DNA of 39,602 bases. Source: Spirochaetaceae bacterium. GTDB taxonomy: Bacteria; Spirochaetota; Spirochaetia; DSM-27196; PWMO01. Location: the NCBI GenBank assembly GCA_007693325.1, contig REDW01000059.1:1-39602 (forward strand), read 5' to 3'. A model generated the notes under the pieces. The model was given only the letters and a program-made list of their open reading frames with translations, did not search any database and had not been told where the DNA came from. Below, piece by piece: positions 32,743-39,602 of this stretch (the first letter of the stretch is position 1; every line of letters begins with the position of its first letter). A program made the translations under genes and the position numbers.

Positions 32743-33719
32743 CGCACGGGGTCATTCTGGGGCGTTTTATGCCGCCGCATAACGGGCATCGCTATCTGAT
32801 AGATTTTGGTCGACACGTGGCCGACGAGCTGACGGTCTTCCTCTGCTCGCTGCCGCGGGACCCGATCCCCGGCGAGTTGCGCCTGAGCTGGATGCAGGAG
32901 CTTTTCCCTTCGGTGCGCCTGGTGCACATCACCGAAGAGAATCCCAACGCCAACAAGGCTCAGCCCGGGGCATTCAGGATCTGGGCCGATGCAATTGCGC
33001 GCAACATGCCGCACGGCGTGGATTATGTGTTTGCCTCAGAGCACTACGGACGCGCTCTGGCGCTGGAACTGGGTGCAGGTTTTCTTCCGGTGGATCCGTC
33101 GCGCTCGCTGTTTCCGGTATCGGCGTCGGCAGTGCGCGCAGCACCGATGACCTACTGGGACTACCTGCCGGAGCCGGTTCGGCCGTTCTTTGTGCGACGC
33201 GTCTGCATTGTGGGTAACGATGTCGACCGGCGTGTAGCGCTGGGGCGAGCGCTGGCGGAGCATTTCAGGACGATCTTTGCCGGCGACTACGCCGCCTTCT
33301 GGCAGGACCACGTAGAGCGCGCGCCAACCGCCGCCGATCTGCCGCTGCTGCTGCGTGCCCAGGCAGCATCCGAAGGCGCACTGGCACGCCAGGCGCAGCG
33401 ATTGCTGTTTGTGACCACCGATCCAACCCAGCTGGCGCTGCAATGGAGCGTCGAGCACGGTGAAGCCGCTGACCGCCTGGCGGCCGAGCGGCAGCGCGGC
33501 TACGATCTCTACCTGGCTCTACAGGCCGCGCCGCCGGCCGCTGAGCACCGGCAGCTCGGTGGTGACCTGCTGTCACGCTACCTGGCGATGCTTCCGCCAA
33601 CCGAACGGGTAGTACCAGTCCCGGCTCCAGAACCCGAAGCCGGTCACATCACTACTGCACTGGAGTCCGCCTGCAGTGCGGTGGAGCAACTGCTCAAAAC
33701 GAGTGAACAAAGTCCTTGA
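32730..33719 (+). CDS. NadR-like protein: NMN adenylyltransferase domain with a degenerate kinase domain
   Basis: The 329-residue protein opens with VILGRFMPPHNGHRYLIDF, where H17-N-G-H20 is the nucleotidyltransferase motif, and has PVSASAVR136, matching the ISxTxxR motif. It probably makes NAD from NMN and ATP. The second half has the layout of the NadR ribosylnicotinamide kinase, but the Walker A GxxxSGKS is replaced by G162-NDVDRRV and the later CDTD-like segment by VTTD. The kinase is therefore probably inactive. The ATG at 32730 is at a predicted leaderless transcription start. The 3' end overlaps the convergent marC gene by 26 bases. Confidence 0.8.
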   Translation: MSATTHGVILGRFMPPHNGHRYLIDFGRHVADELTVFLCSLPRDPIPGELRLSWMQELFPSVRLVHITEENPNANKAQPGAFRIWADAIARNMPHGVDYVFASEHYGRALALELGAGFLPVDPSRSLFPVSASAVRAAPMTYWDYLPEPVRPFFVRRVCIVGNDVDRRVALGRALAEHFRTIFAGDYAAFWQDHVERAPTAADLPLLLRAQAASEGALARQAQRLLFVTTDPTQLALQWSVEHGEAADRLAAERQRGYDLYLALQAAPPAAEHRQLGGDLLSRYLAMLPPTERVVPVPAPEPEAGHITTALESACSAVEQLLKTSEQSP

Positions 33720-34284
33720 TGCCGGTCAGCAGCATCTGAATTGCCAGCGTGGTGAGAATCATCCCCATCAGGCGTTCGATTGCGGTCAAAAAGCGGTTAC
33801 CGAGTCGTCTCCTGATTGCGTCCGAAGAAATCAGCACGCACGCCGAGGCAAGCCACGACGCCAGCAGTGCGATCAACCAGAGCCAGATTCTGCCCGGGTA
33901 CTGACTTGAGAACAGAATGACCGTAGCCATTGACGATGGGCCGGCGATCAGCGGTACCGCCAGCGGTACAATCAGCGGCTCTTCATCCTTGTGATCGCGG
34001 ACGTCTTCGCGCTGACGCGGGAATATCATGCGAATGGCGATCAGGAACAGCACCACGCCACCACCAATTCCCAGCGCGTGCTCCTGGATGTGCATGGCCT
34101 GCAGAATGTACTTGCCGAAGAACAGAAACAGCAACAGGATCACCAGCGCAATCAGCATCTCGCGCACGATGATCCTGCGGCGGCGGCGCGCGTCGAAGTG
34201 GGCCAGGATCGAGAGGAAGACCGGAATATTACCAATCGGGTCCATCACCAGAAACAGGGTAATAGCAGCGGTGTAGACTGTCAC
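33694..34284 (-). CDS. MarC family integral membrane protein
   Basis: The 196-residue protein has six membrane helices and the MarC/YhgN pattern: ITLFLVMDPIGNIPVFLSIL at the start, GGGVVLFLIAIRMIFP in the middle, then PLAVPLIAGPSSMATVILFSS. The function of this family is not established. Its start overlaps the MATE stop by 4 bases, so it is the last gene of the gatA-gatB-aspS operon. The 3' end overlaps the NadR-like gene on the opposite strand. Confidence 0.88.
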   Translation of the reverse strand: MTVYTAAITLFLVMDPIGNIPVFLSILAHFDARRRRRIIVREMLIALVILLLFLFFGKYILQAMHIQEHALGIGGGVVLFLIAIRMIFPRQREDVRDHKDEEPLIVPLAVPLIAGPSSMATVILFSSQYPGRIWLWLIALLASWLASACVLISSDAIRRRLGNRFLTAIERLMGMILTTLAIQMLLTGIKDFVHSF

Positions 34285-35654
34285 AGGTTTTCTCCTCGAG
34301 CGGCGTTGCGCGCTTCGCGCTGCAGTTCTCTGATCACGCGCAGCGCAAAGTAGGCGGTAGTGATCACAGTGAAGAAGTCGGCAAAGGTCTGCGTGAACAG
34401 CACTCCGGTCAAACCGAAGAGACGCGGCAGTATCACAATAGCCGGGATAAGAAAGATACCCTGGCGCGCCATCGACAGAACCGCCGCCGGCAGCCCACGT
34501 CCGAGTGCCTGGAAGAGCACGTTGAAGATCACAACAGGACCAAAGAACATGAACAGTGCGTGGAATGCGCGCACGTTGAAGGTGGCAATGCGGATCACCT
34601 CGGGATCATCGCTGAAAACCTTCAGCAGCAGCGGAGCTGTCAACTGGATGAGGATTGTGAACAGCACGCTGAAGATGCTCGACCACAGCACACCGACGCG
34701 AATGACCTCAAACAGACGGTCGTAGCGCCGCGCCCCGTAGTTGTAGCCGGCCAGCGGCTGAAAACCCTGGCCAAAGCCGAACACCGGGAACATGCCCAGG
34801 AACAGTATGCGGAAGGTCAACCCGATCGAAGCCACCGCGGCGTCACCGTAGACCGCCGCAGCGTTGTTCAGCAGCGCAACTGCAACACTGGTGAATAACT
34901 GGCGGACCAGGGTTGGGGTGCCGATCTTGAACACCTCCCAGTTGAGCTGCCGATCCAGCGAGAAGTAGCGCGGCTGGATGCGCAGATAGCTGTGTCTGCG
35001 CAAAAAGTACCATAGCATCAGCCCTTCGGCGATGACCTGGGACACCACGGTGGCCAGCGCGGCGCCCTGGATTCCGAGCCCCAGGGTGAACATGAACAGC
35101 GGATCGAGCGCGATGTTCAGTCCGGCACCGGTCATCATCGCGGCCATAGCCAGCCGCGCGTTTCCTTCGGCACGCACAACGTTATTGAGGGTCATGCGCA
35201 CCACCAGAATCGGCGCGCCAATCACCAGGATACGGGTGTAGTTCTCGGCGTACGGCAGGATAGTGGCGGTGGCACCAAACAGGCGCAGCAGTGGAACCAG
35301 GTAGATCAATCCTGCCACCGTGGTCAGCACCCCGAAGAGAGCAGCCAGGCCGAGCACGGTGGTTGCAACGCGGTTGGCCTGATCGCGGTCACCGGCGCCC
35401 AGCGCGCGTGATATGTAGGAAGCGCCGCCCAGCCCGAACAGCAGACCGATCCCGACAATTACCTGCGTAATCGGGAAGGCCACCGCCACCGCTCCGATAG
35501 CTTCGGTCCCCAGCCGGCCGATGAAAACGGCGTCTACGAGATTGTAGAACGCATTCGACAGCATCGCCACAATTGACGGCAGCGCCAGACCAGCGAGTAC
35601 CGGTTTGATTCGGCCCTCGCCCATGCGGCGGGTGCGGTCTTCGGGCGTCTGCAT
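34281..35654 (-). CDS. MATE family efflux transporter (second copy)
   Basis: The 457-residue protein has 12 helices and MATE features: PSIVAMLSNAFYNLVDAVFIGRLGTEAIGAVAVAFP, then GGASYISRALGAGDRDQANRV, with FPVFGFGQGFQPLAGYNYGARRYDR in the second half. It is only distantly related to the MATE at 31262. Its ATG shares one base with the aspS stop (TAATG). This is odd, since the other genes of the operon serve tRNA aminoacylation. Substrate unknown. Confidence 0.88.
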   Translation of the reverse strand: MQTPEDRTRRMGEGRIKPVLAGLALPSIVAMLSNAFYNLVDAVFIGRLGTEAIGAVAVAFPITQVIVGIGLLFGLGGASYISRALGAGDRDQANRVATTVLGLAALFGVLTTVAGLIYLVPLLRLFGATATILPYAENYTRILVIGAPILVVRMTLNNVVRAEGNARLAMAAMMTGAGLNIALDPLFMFTLGLGIQGAALATVVSQVIAEGLMLWYFLRRHSYLRIQPRYFSLDRQLNWEVFKIGTPTLVRQLFTSVAVALLNNAAAVYGDAAVASIGLTFRILFLGMFPVFGFGQGFQPLAGYNYGARRYDRLFEVIRVGVLWSSIFSVLFTILIQLTAPLLLKVFSDDPEVIRIATFNVRAFHALFMFFGPVVIFNVLFQALGRGLPAAVLSMARQGIFLIPAIVILPRLFGLTGVLFTQTFADFFTVITTAYFALRVIRELQREARNAARGENL

Positions 35655-36925
35655 TACGGTCTTATTCGGCGACGATCCCGCGGAAACAGCGAAGCTTGCT
35701 TGACGTTCTGCAGGCCAAGGATCTTCTGTGTCAGGCGCTCGAGCCCGATGGCAAACCCTCCGTGCGGAGGACAGCCGTAGCGGAAGATCTGCAGGTAGTC
35801 GGCCAGGCCTTCCGGCGTCAGGCCGAACCTGGGCAACGTCTCCAGGAGCATCGCGTACTGATGGATACGCTTGCCGCCGGTGGTGATCTCCAGACCACGG
35901 AACAGCAGGTCAAAGCTGCGCGTCTTTGTGTCGTCGGGGTAGGTGTAGAATGGCCGCTTCTTGCGCGGAAACCCGTAGACAAAAACCGCTTCCACGCCGT
36001 GTTCGGCCGCGGCCCAGTCACACAGCGCGCGCTCGGCTTCGGGGCTGATCTCGAACAGTCGCCGGCCCATCTTGTCGGCGGCAATCTGCTTTGCCTCGTC
36101 GTGGCTGATACGCGGGGTCTTGTTCAGCTCCTGGCGAGATGGAACCGTGGCACCGTAGAGCTCCAGCACCTCACCGCACTCGGCGCTCACGCCGGCAAAG
36201 ATCGCGGCCAGGATTTCCAGTTCCAGATCCATCAACTCGTGCTCGTCTTCGATGAAGCCGATCTCCACGTCCAGTGAGACGTACTCGTTGAGGTGGCGTG
36301 GCGTGTCGTGCTTTTCGGCGCGGTAGGCAGTACCGATCTCAAAGACCCGTTCCATGCCCGAGGCAACCATTGCCTGCTTGTAGAACTGCGGTGACTGGGC
36401 CAGGTAGACCTTCTCGTCAAAATAGTCGACCTGGAACAGCCCGGTGCCGCCCTCGGTGCCGGTACCGATCAGTTTGCTCGATTTGATCTCCGTGAAGTCC
36501 TGGCTGCGCAGATAGCCGGCAAAGTGCTCGAGGATTGCCGACTGAACCGCAAATATCTTGCGCAGCTTGGGGTTGCGCAACGCTATCAGGCGCTGATCGA
36601 GGATTGCGTCGATCGACACAGCGTCCAGATCCTGGTTGACCGCCAACGGCAGATCGAGTTCGGCCGGCGCCAGCAGTTCACTGCTGTTGACGCGCACCTC
36701 GAATCCGCCGGGCGCCTTCTCGTTGGCGGCTACTTCACCGCTGACCGATATGACCGATTCCAGCGTGAACGGAACTTTCTCCTGGTAGACAAGCTGCACA
36801 ACGCCCGAGCGGTCCCGCAGCAGCACAAACGAGATAGCGCCGAGCTCTCGCACCCGGTGCACCCAGCCGGATAGCGTGACCTGTCCTCCGGCGTGCTGTG
36901 CGACATCGCGCGCCAGCGTTCTCAT
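35654..36925 (-). CDS. aspS: Archaeal-type aspartyl-tRNA synthetase, predicted non-discriminating
   Basis: The 423-residue protein is the short archaeal-type AspRS, without the GAD insertion of the standard bacterial enzyme. Class II motif 2 is YRAEKHDTPRHLNEYVSLDVE and motif 3 is GFAIGLERLTQKILGL. In the anticodon-binding domain, H23 (GWVH) and P72 (EKAPGG) occupy the two places where discriminating archaeal AspRS enzymes have tryptophan and lysine. His and Pro are the reported signs of a non-discriminating enzyme that also charges tRNA(Asn) with aspartate. The ATG overlaps the gatB-fusion stop by 4 bases. It therefore probably makes the Asp-tRNA(Asn) substrate for the amidotransferase. Confidence 0.9.
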   Translation of the reverse strand: MRTLARDVAQHAGGQVTLSGWVHRVRELGAISFVLLRDRSGVVQLVYQEKVPFTLESVISVSGEVAANEKAPGGFEVRVNSSELLAPAELDLPLAVNQDLDAVSIDAILDQRLIALRNPKLRKIFAVQSAILEHFAGYLRSQDFTEIKSSKLIGTGTEGGTGLFQVDYFDEKVYLAQSPQFYKQAMVASGMERVFEIGTAYRAEKHDTPRHLNEYVSLDVEIGFIEDEHELMDLELEILAAIFAGVSAECGEVLELYGATVPSRQELNKTPRISHDEAKQIAADKMGRRLFEISPEAERALCDWAAAEHGVEAVFVYGFPRKKRPFYTYPDDTKTRSFDLLFRGLEITTGGKRIHQYAMLLETLPRFGLTPEGLADYLQIFRYGCPPHGGFAIGLERLTQKILGLQNVKQASLFPRDRRRIRP

Positions 36926-39348
36926 AGCTCCTCCTCCATCCGCTGCACAACCTCAGCCTCGGACTCGGAACAGATCAGTGCAGCAATCAGACGCGTGTAG
37001 ACGGTCTCGGTAGTCAGGGTACCCATCGGGATTGCGCCCTCCTTCCAGAGCTCGTGGCTGGTAACGTATTCAGAGAAATCCACAATACCTTCCTGCTGCG
37101 AAGTACAGAAGAAGTGTACGCTGCGCTCGGCTCCGTAGGCAAACGCGTGCTTGAGCGAGAACGGGGTTTCGCGTAGTGAGGCGGTACCGGTATCAAAGAG
37201 CTCGAGGATGAAATACTTGACCCCGCTGTTGATCAGCGCAATCAGCGAGTCACCGCGCATCCCCGGATAGATCCGCGCAACAAAGATCGAGCCGATCGCA
37301 CGCTCCAGACGTTCGGTGAGCGCCGGCAGGTCCAGCTCCAGCGGACCGTCTATCACCGGGCGGCCGTGATAGACCGGCGTTGTCTGATTCCAGTTGCGGA
37401 ACGGTCCCGGCAGCTCGCTGCTCTCGGTGCCGAAGCGCTCGAACTTCAGATTGATGGGCGAAAGGTCCTTGTCACCGTAGACCACGTGCACGCCGGGAAC
37501 GTTGCTGGTGGCGCGCTCAACCGCCGCACGCAGGTTGCGCAGCGCCTCGCTGCCTGCGTGCGCCCGCTCGCTGACAGGTTCCCACGGCACCGCCGATGCG
37601 GTGAGCACAATCGGGATAGTGGCGTCGGCAAAAAACCAGTAGAGCAGCCCGGCGGTGTAGGCCAGAGTGTCGGTACCGTGCGCGATCACGATGCCTGACG
37701 CGTCGCCGCTGCGTACGCGGGCGTTGACCGCGTCGAGCAGGGCAGCCCAGTCTGCCGGTGTTATCTCCTCGCTCAGGAAGCGGCCCAGCTGCACCTCCTC
37801 AAAGCGCAGCGTTGCCGAGAGCTCCTGGTCGAGAATCTGCCTCAAGTCCCGCAGATCGCCGGGCACAATCAGTCCGTCGTCCTCACGCGTACCCGAGATT
37901 GCTCCGCCGAACGAAAGCACGTGCACAAACTCCAGGCCCAGGCGCTGTTTCAACAGCTGGGTCACCAGCTGGGGCTCGGCCCGCCCCGAGGTACGGCGCA
38001 TGATCTGTCCCACCAGATACCCGAGCGGTCTGCTGTCACCGGCGTTTATCTGCTCTACCGCCTGCGATTGATCGGCCAGCACCTCGTCTACGTAACGCTG
38101 CAGTTCTGCGGCATCGGTGATCTGCTCCCAGCCCTTCTCCATGATGATTGCTTCAGGGTCCTTATCCTCGCTGAAGACCGCTTCCAGAGTCTGCTTGGCG
38201 ATCTTGCCGTGGATCCGGCCCTCGGCCAGCAGCATCAGCAGGTTGGCAAAGCGCTGCACGCTCAACGGGCCATTGGTCAGCGAACTGCCGTGGCGGTTGA
38301 GCATCTTGCGTACATCGGTTGCCAGCCAGCTGGCCGCGGCGGCCGGATCAGCCCCCTGCATCACCGCCTGTTCATAGTAGTCGGCCAGGCTCTTCTCATC
38401 GCACAGAAAATCCGCCTGTGGCTCCAACAGCGCGTACTCACGCACAAAGCGCTCTTTGCGCTGCGCCGGCAGCTCAACCAGATCGGCCTCCACCGCCGCC
38501 AGGAACTCTTCGCCGGCGCTGAACGGTGGCAGATCCGGCTCGGGGAAATAGCGGTAGTCATTGGCGCTCTCTTTGACGCGCATGGTCTCGGTCAGGTCAC
38601 GGTTCTCGTTCCACAACCGCGTTTCCTGCACCACGGTTCCGCCGCGCTCGAGGATCTCCTGCTGGCGGCCTATCTCGTGGTTGAGCGCCTTGCGCACAAA
38701 GCGCGACGAGTTCATGTTCTTGATCTCCACCTTGCTGCCCAACCCGGCACCACGGAGATTGATCGACACGTTGGCGTCGCAGCGCATCGATCCCTCTTCC
38801 ATGTTGCCGTCGCAGACGCCCAGGTAGCGCACCAGGCGGCGGAACTGCTGCAACAGCATCTCGGCCTCTTCGCCAATTTCCATATCCGGCTCGGTCACTA
38901 TCTCCAGCAGCGGTGTCCCGGCGCGGTTGTAGTCCAGCAATGACATGTCTCCGGCGTGGATCATTTTGCCGGCATCTTCCTCCAGGTGAACCTCGTGGAT
39001 GCGGACGCGCTTCTTCTTGCGGTGGAACTGGACGTCGATGTAGCCGTCGGTGCCCAGAGGCGCCGCAAACTGGCTGATCTGGTAATTCTTGGGCAGGTCG
39101 GGATAGAAGTAGTTCTTGCGTTCAAAGCCGGTCTTGTGAGCCAGCGTGCAGTTCAGTGCACGCGCCACCAGGTAGGCCATGTGGATGGCGCGCTGATTGA
39201 GCGTTGGCAGAACACCGGGATAGCCCATGCAGACCGGGCATACGTTGCTGTTGGGCTCATCGCCAAACGCCGCCCGGCAGCCACAGAAGACCTTGGTCTC
39301 GGTAAGCAGCTGTATGTGGATTTCCAAACCGATAAAGGACTGATACAT
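36922..39348 (-). CDS. gatB: GatB fused to an asparaginase-like domain
   Basis: The 808-residue protein is far longer than normal GatB (about 475). Residues 1-473 are a full GatB: FIGLEIHIQLLTETKVFCGC, CPVCMGYPGVLP, EEGSMRCDANVSI, and the YqeY-like tail LVGQIMRRTSGRAEPQLVTQLL. Residues about 475-808 are a type I (AnsA-like) asparaginase domain. HGTDTLAYTA (557-566) carries the Thr-Asp pair, and K635 fits the catalytic lysine. The first motif, however, is FGG-A483-I where active enzymes have TGGTI, so the nucleophilic threonine is missing. Together with GatA it should amidate Asp-tRNA(Asn) and/or Glu-tRNA(Gln). The extra domain may be structural or bind asparagine. CCGGAG is its ribosome binding site, in the gatA end. 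Confidence 0.92.
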   Translation of the reverse strand: MYQSFIGLEIHIQLLTETKVFCGCRAAFGDEPNSNVCPVCMGYPGVLPTLNQRAIHMAYLVARALNCTLAHKTGFERKNYFYPDLPKNYQISQFAAPLGTDGYIDVQFHRKKKRVRIHEVHLEEDAGKMIHAGDMSLLDYNRAGTPLLEIVTEPDMEIGEEAEMLLQQFRRLVRYLGVCDGNMEEGSMRCDANVSINLRGAGLGSKVEIKNMNSSRFVRKALNHEIGRQQEILERGGTVVQETRLWNENRDLTETMRVKESANDYRYFPEPDLPPFSAGEEFLAAVEADLVELPAQRKERFVREYALLEPQADFLCDEKSLADYYEQAVMQGADPAAAASWLATDVRKMLNRHGSSLTNGPLSVQRFANLLMLLAEGRIHGKIAKQTLEAVFSEDKDPEAIIMEKGWEQITDAAELQRYVDEVLADQSQAVEQINAGDSRPLGYLVGQIMRRTSGRAEPQLVTQLLKQRLGLEFVHVLSFGGAISGTREDDGLIVPGDLRDLRQILDQELSATLRFEEVQLGRFLSEEITPADWAALLDAVNARVRSGDASGIVIAHGTDTLAYTAGLLYWFFADATIPIVLTASAVPWEPVSERAHAGSEALRNLRAAVERATSNVPGVHVVYGDKDLSPINLKFERFGTESSELPGPFRNWNQTTPVYHGRPVIDGPLELDLPALTERLERAIGSIFVARIYPGMRGDSLIALINSGVKYFILELFDTGTASLRETPFSLKHAFAYGAERSVHFFCTSQQEGIVDFSEYVTSHELWKEGAIPMGTLTTETVYTRLIAALICSESEAEVVQRMEEEL

Positions 39349-39351
39349 CTG

Positions 39352-39602
39352 TTACTCCGGGGTACCGCTGCTGTCGGACAACGGCGGGTAGTCCGGCGGA
39401 AACTGCGGCGGTGTCTGCTGCTCAAGCACCCGCGCAACCTGGAACAGGCGGTGCTCGTGAAAGGCCGGTGCCATGAGCTGAACCGCCAGCGGCAGCCCGT
39501 TTTGCAATCCGGTTGGCAGCGCCAGCGCCGGCAGTCCGGCCAGGTTGGCGGTACTGGTGAACCTGTCGGCCACCTTCTGCTGAAACGGTGTGAGGCCGGC
39601 CT
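39352..39602 (-). CDS. gatA: GatA, amidotransferase subunit A, C-terminal end (runs off the window)
   Basis: The frame is open to the right edge and ends with TAA at 39352, 3 bases before the gatB start. The about 83 residues seen match the GatA C-terminus: FTSTANLAGLPALALPTGLQNGLPLAVQLMAPAFHEHRLFQVARVLEQQ. GatA is the glutaminase (amidase signature) subunit that supplies ammonia to GatB. Its presence means the fused asparaginase-like domain is not needed as the only ammonia source. Confidence 0.85.
   Translation of the reverse strand, partial: AGLTPFQQKVADRFTSTANLAGLPALALPTGLQNGLPLAVQLMAPAFHEHRLFQVARVLEQQTPPQFPPDYPPLSDSSGTPE

Noticed and set aside
37921-38943. Plus-strand open frame (340 codons) opposite gatB
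   Set aside because: Antisense shadow of a strongly conserved GatB region.

Overview
The window is bacterial, GC-rich and almost fully coding. It has no rRNA, tRNA, CRISPR array, insertion sequence or prophage gene, and no gene-free stretch over 300 bases (the longest are about 190 bases at 9456-9646 and 166 bases at 399-564). The gene mix fits a free-living, fermentative, didermic bacterium, most likely a member of the Spirochaetota. That placement is an inference from the family mix (lactate/Etf fermentation module, archaeal-type AspRS with GatCAB, an unusually long PRPP synthetase, a cadherin-like lipoprotein) and is not proven by a marker gene.

Layout. 1-398 (-): start of a URO-D-like methyltransferase, divergent from a DsbD/CcdA-like thiol transporter (565-2220, +). 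2259-9455 (-): a lactate operon, read right to left as etfB, etfA, lctD-type dehydrogenase, Ni-pincer lactate racemase larA, a second FAD dehydrogenase and a TetR regulator. A DUF302 gene follows with its own promoter, which overlaps the tetR stop codon. 9647-11623 (+): DMT exporter and Na+/Ca2+-type exchanger. 11703-13960: PRPP synthetase (-) and fabH (+), divergent. 13970-18452: an envelope/redox block with a cadherin-like lipoprotein, a TlpA-like thioredoxin, a rhodanese, a YHS protein and a flavodoxin. 18593-21320 (+): a PTS-EIIC-like membrane protein and a FemAB-family aminoacyltransferase.

21330-32662 (-) is the most unusual region, apparently one operon: MATE exporter, class IV aminotransferase, a 1159-aa fusion of three PilZ domains with an alpha/beta hydrolase and a SAM methyltransferase, an AMP-forming ligase with an altered P-loop, an acyl carrier protein, a B12-type radical SAM enzyme, and a single-chain histidine kinase-receiver-HD-GYP protein. 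It looks like an ACP-based biosynthetic pathway with a c-di-GMP-binding enzyme at one end and a candidate c-di-GMP phosphodiesterase at the other.

32730-39602: a NadR-like protein with a decayed kinase P-loop (+), then a translationally coupled minus-strand operon, gatA (partial), gatB fused to an asparaginase-like domain, archaeal-type aspS with non-discriminating signatures, MATE and marC. This is an indirect route to Asn-tRNA(Asn). The fused asparaginase-like domain lacks its catalytic threonine.

Promoters are easy to see: many are TTGACA-like/TATAAT-like pairs with exactly 17-bp spacers. In five cases the predicted transcription start falls on or within a few bases of the start codon and there is no usable Shine-Dalgarno, which points to frequent leaderless mRNAs.
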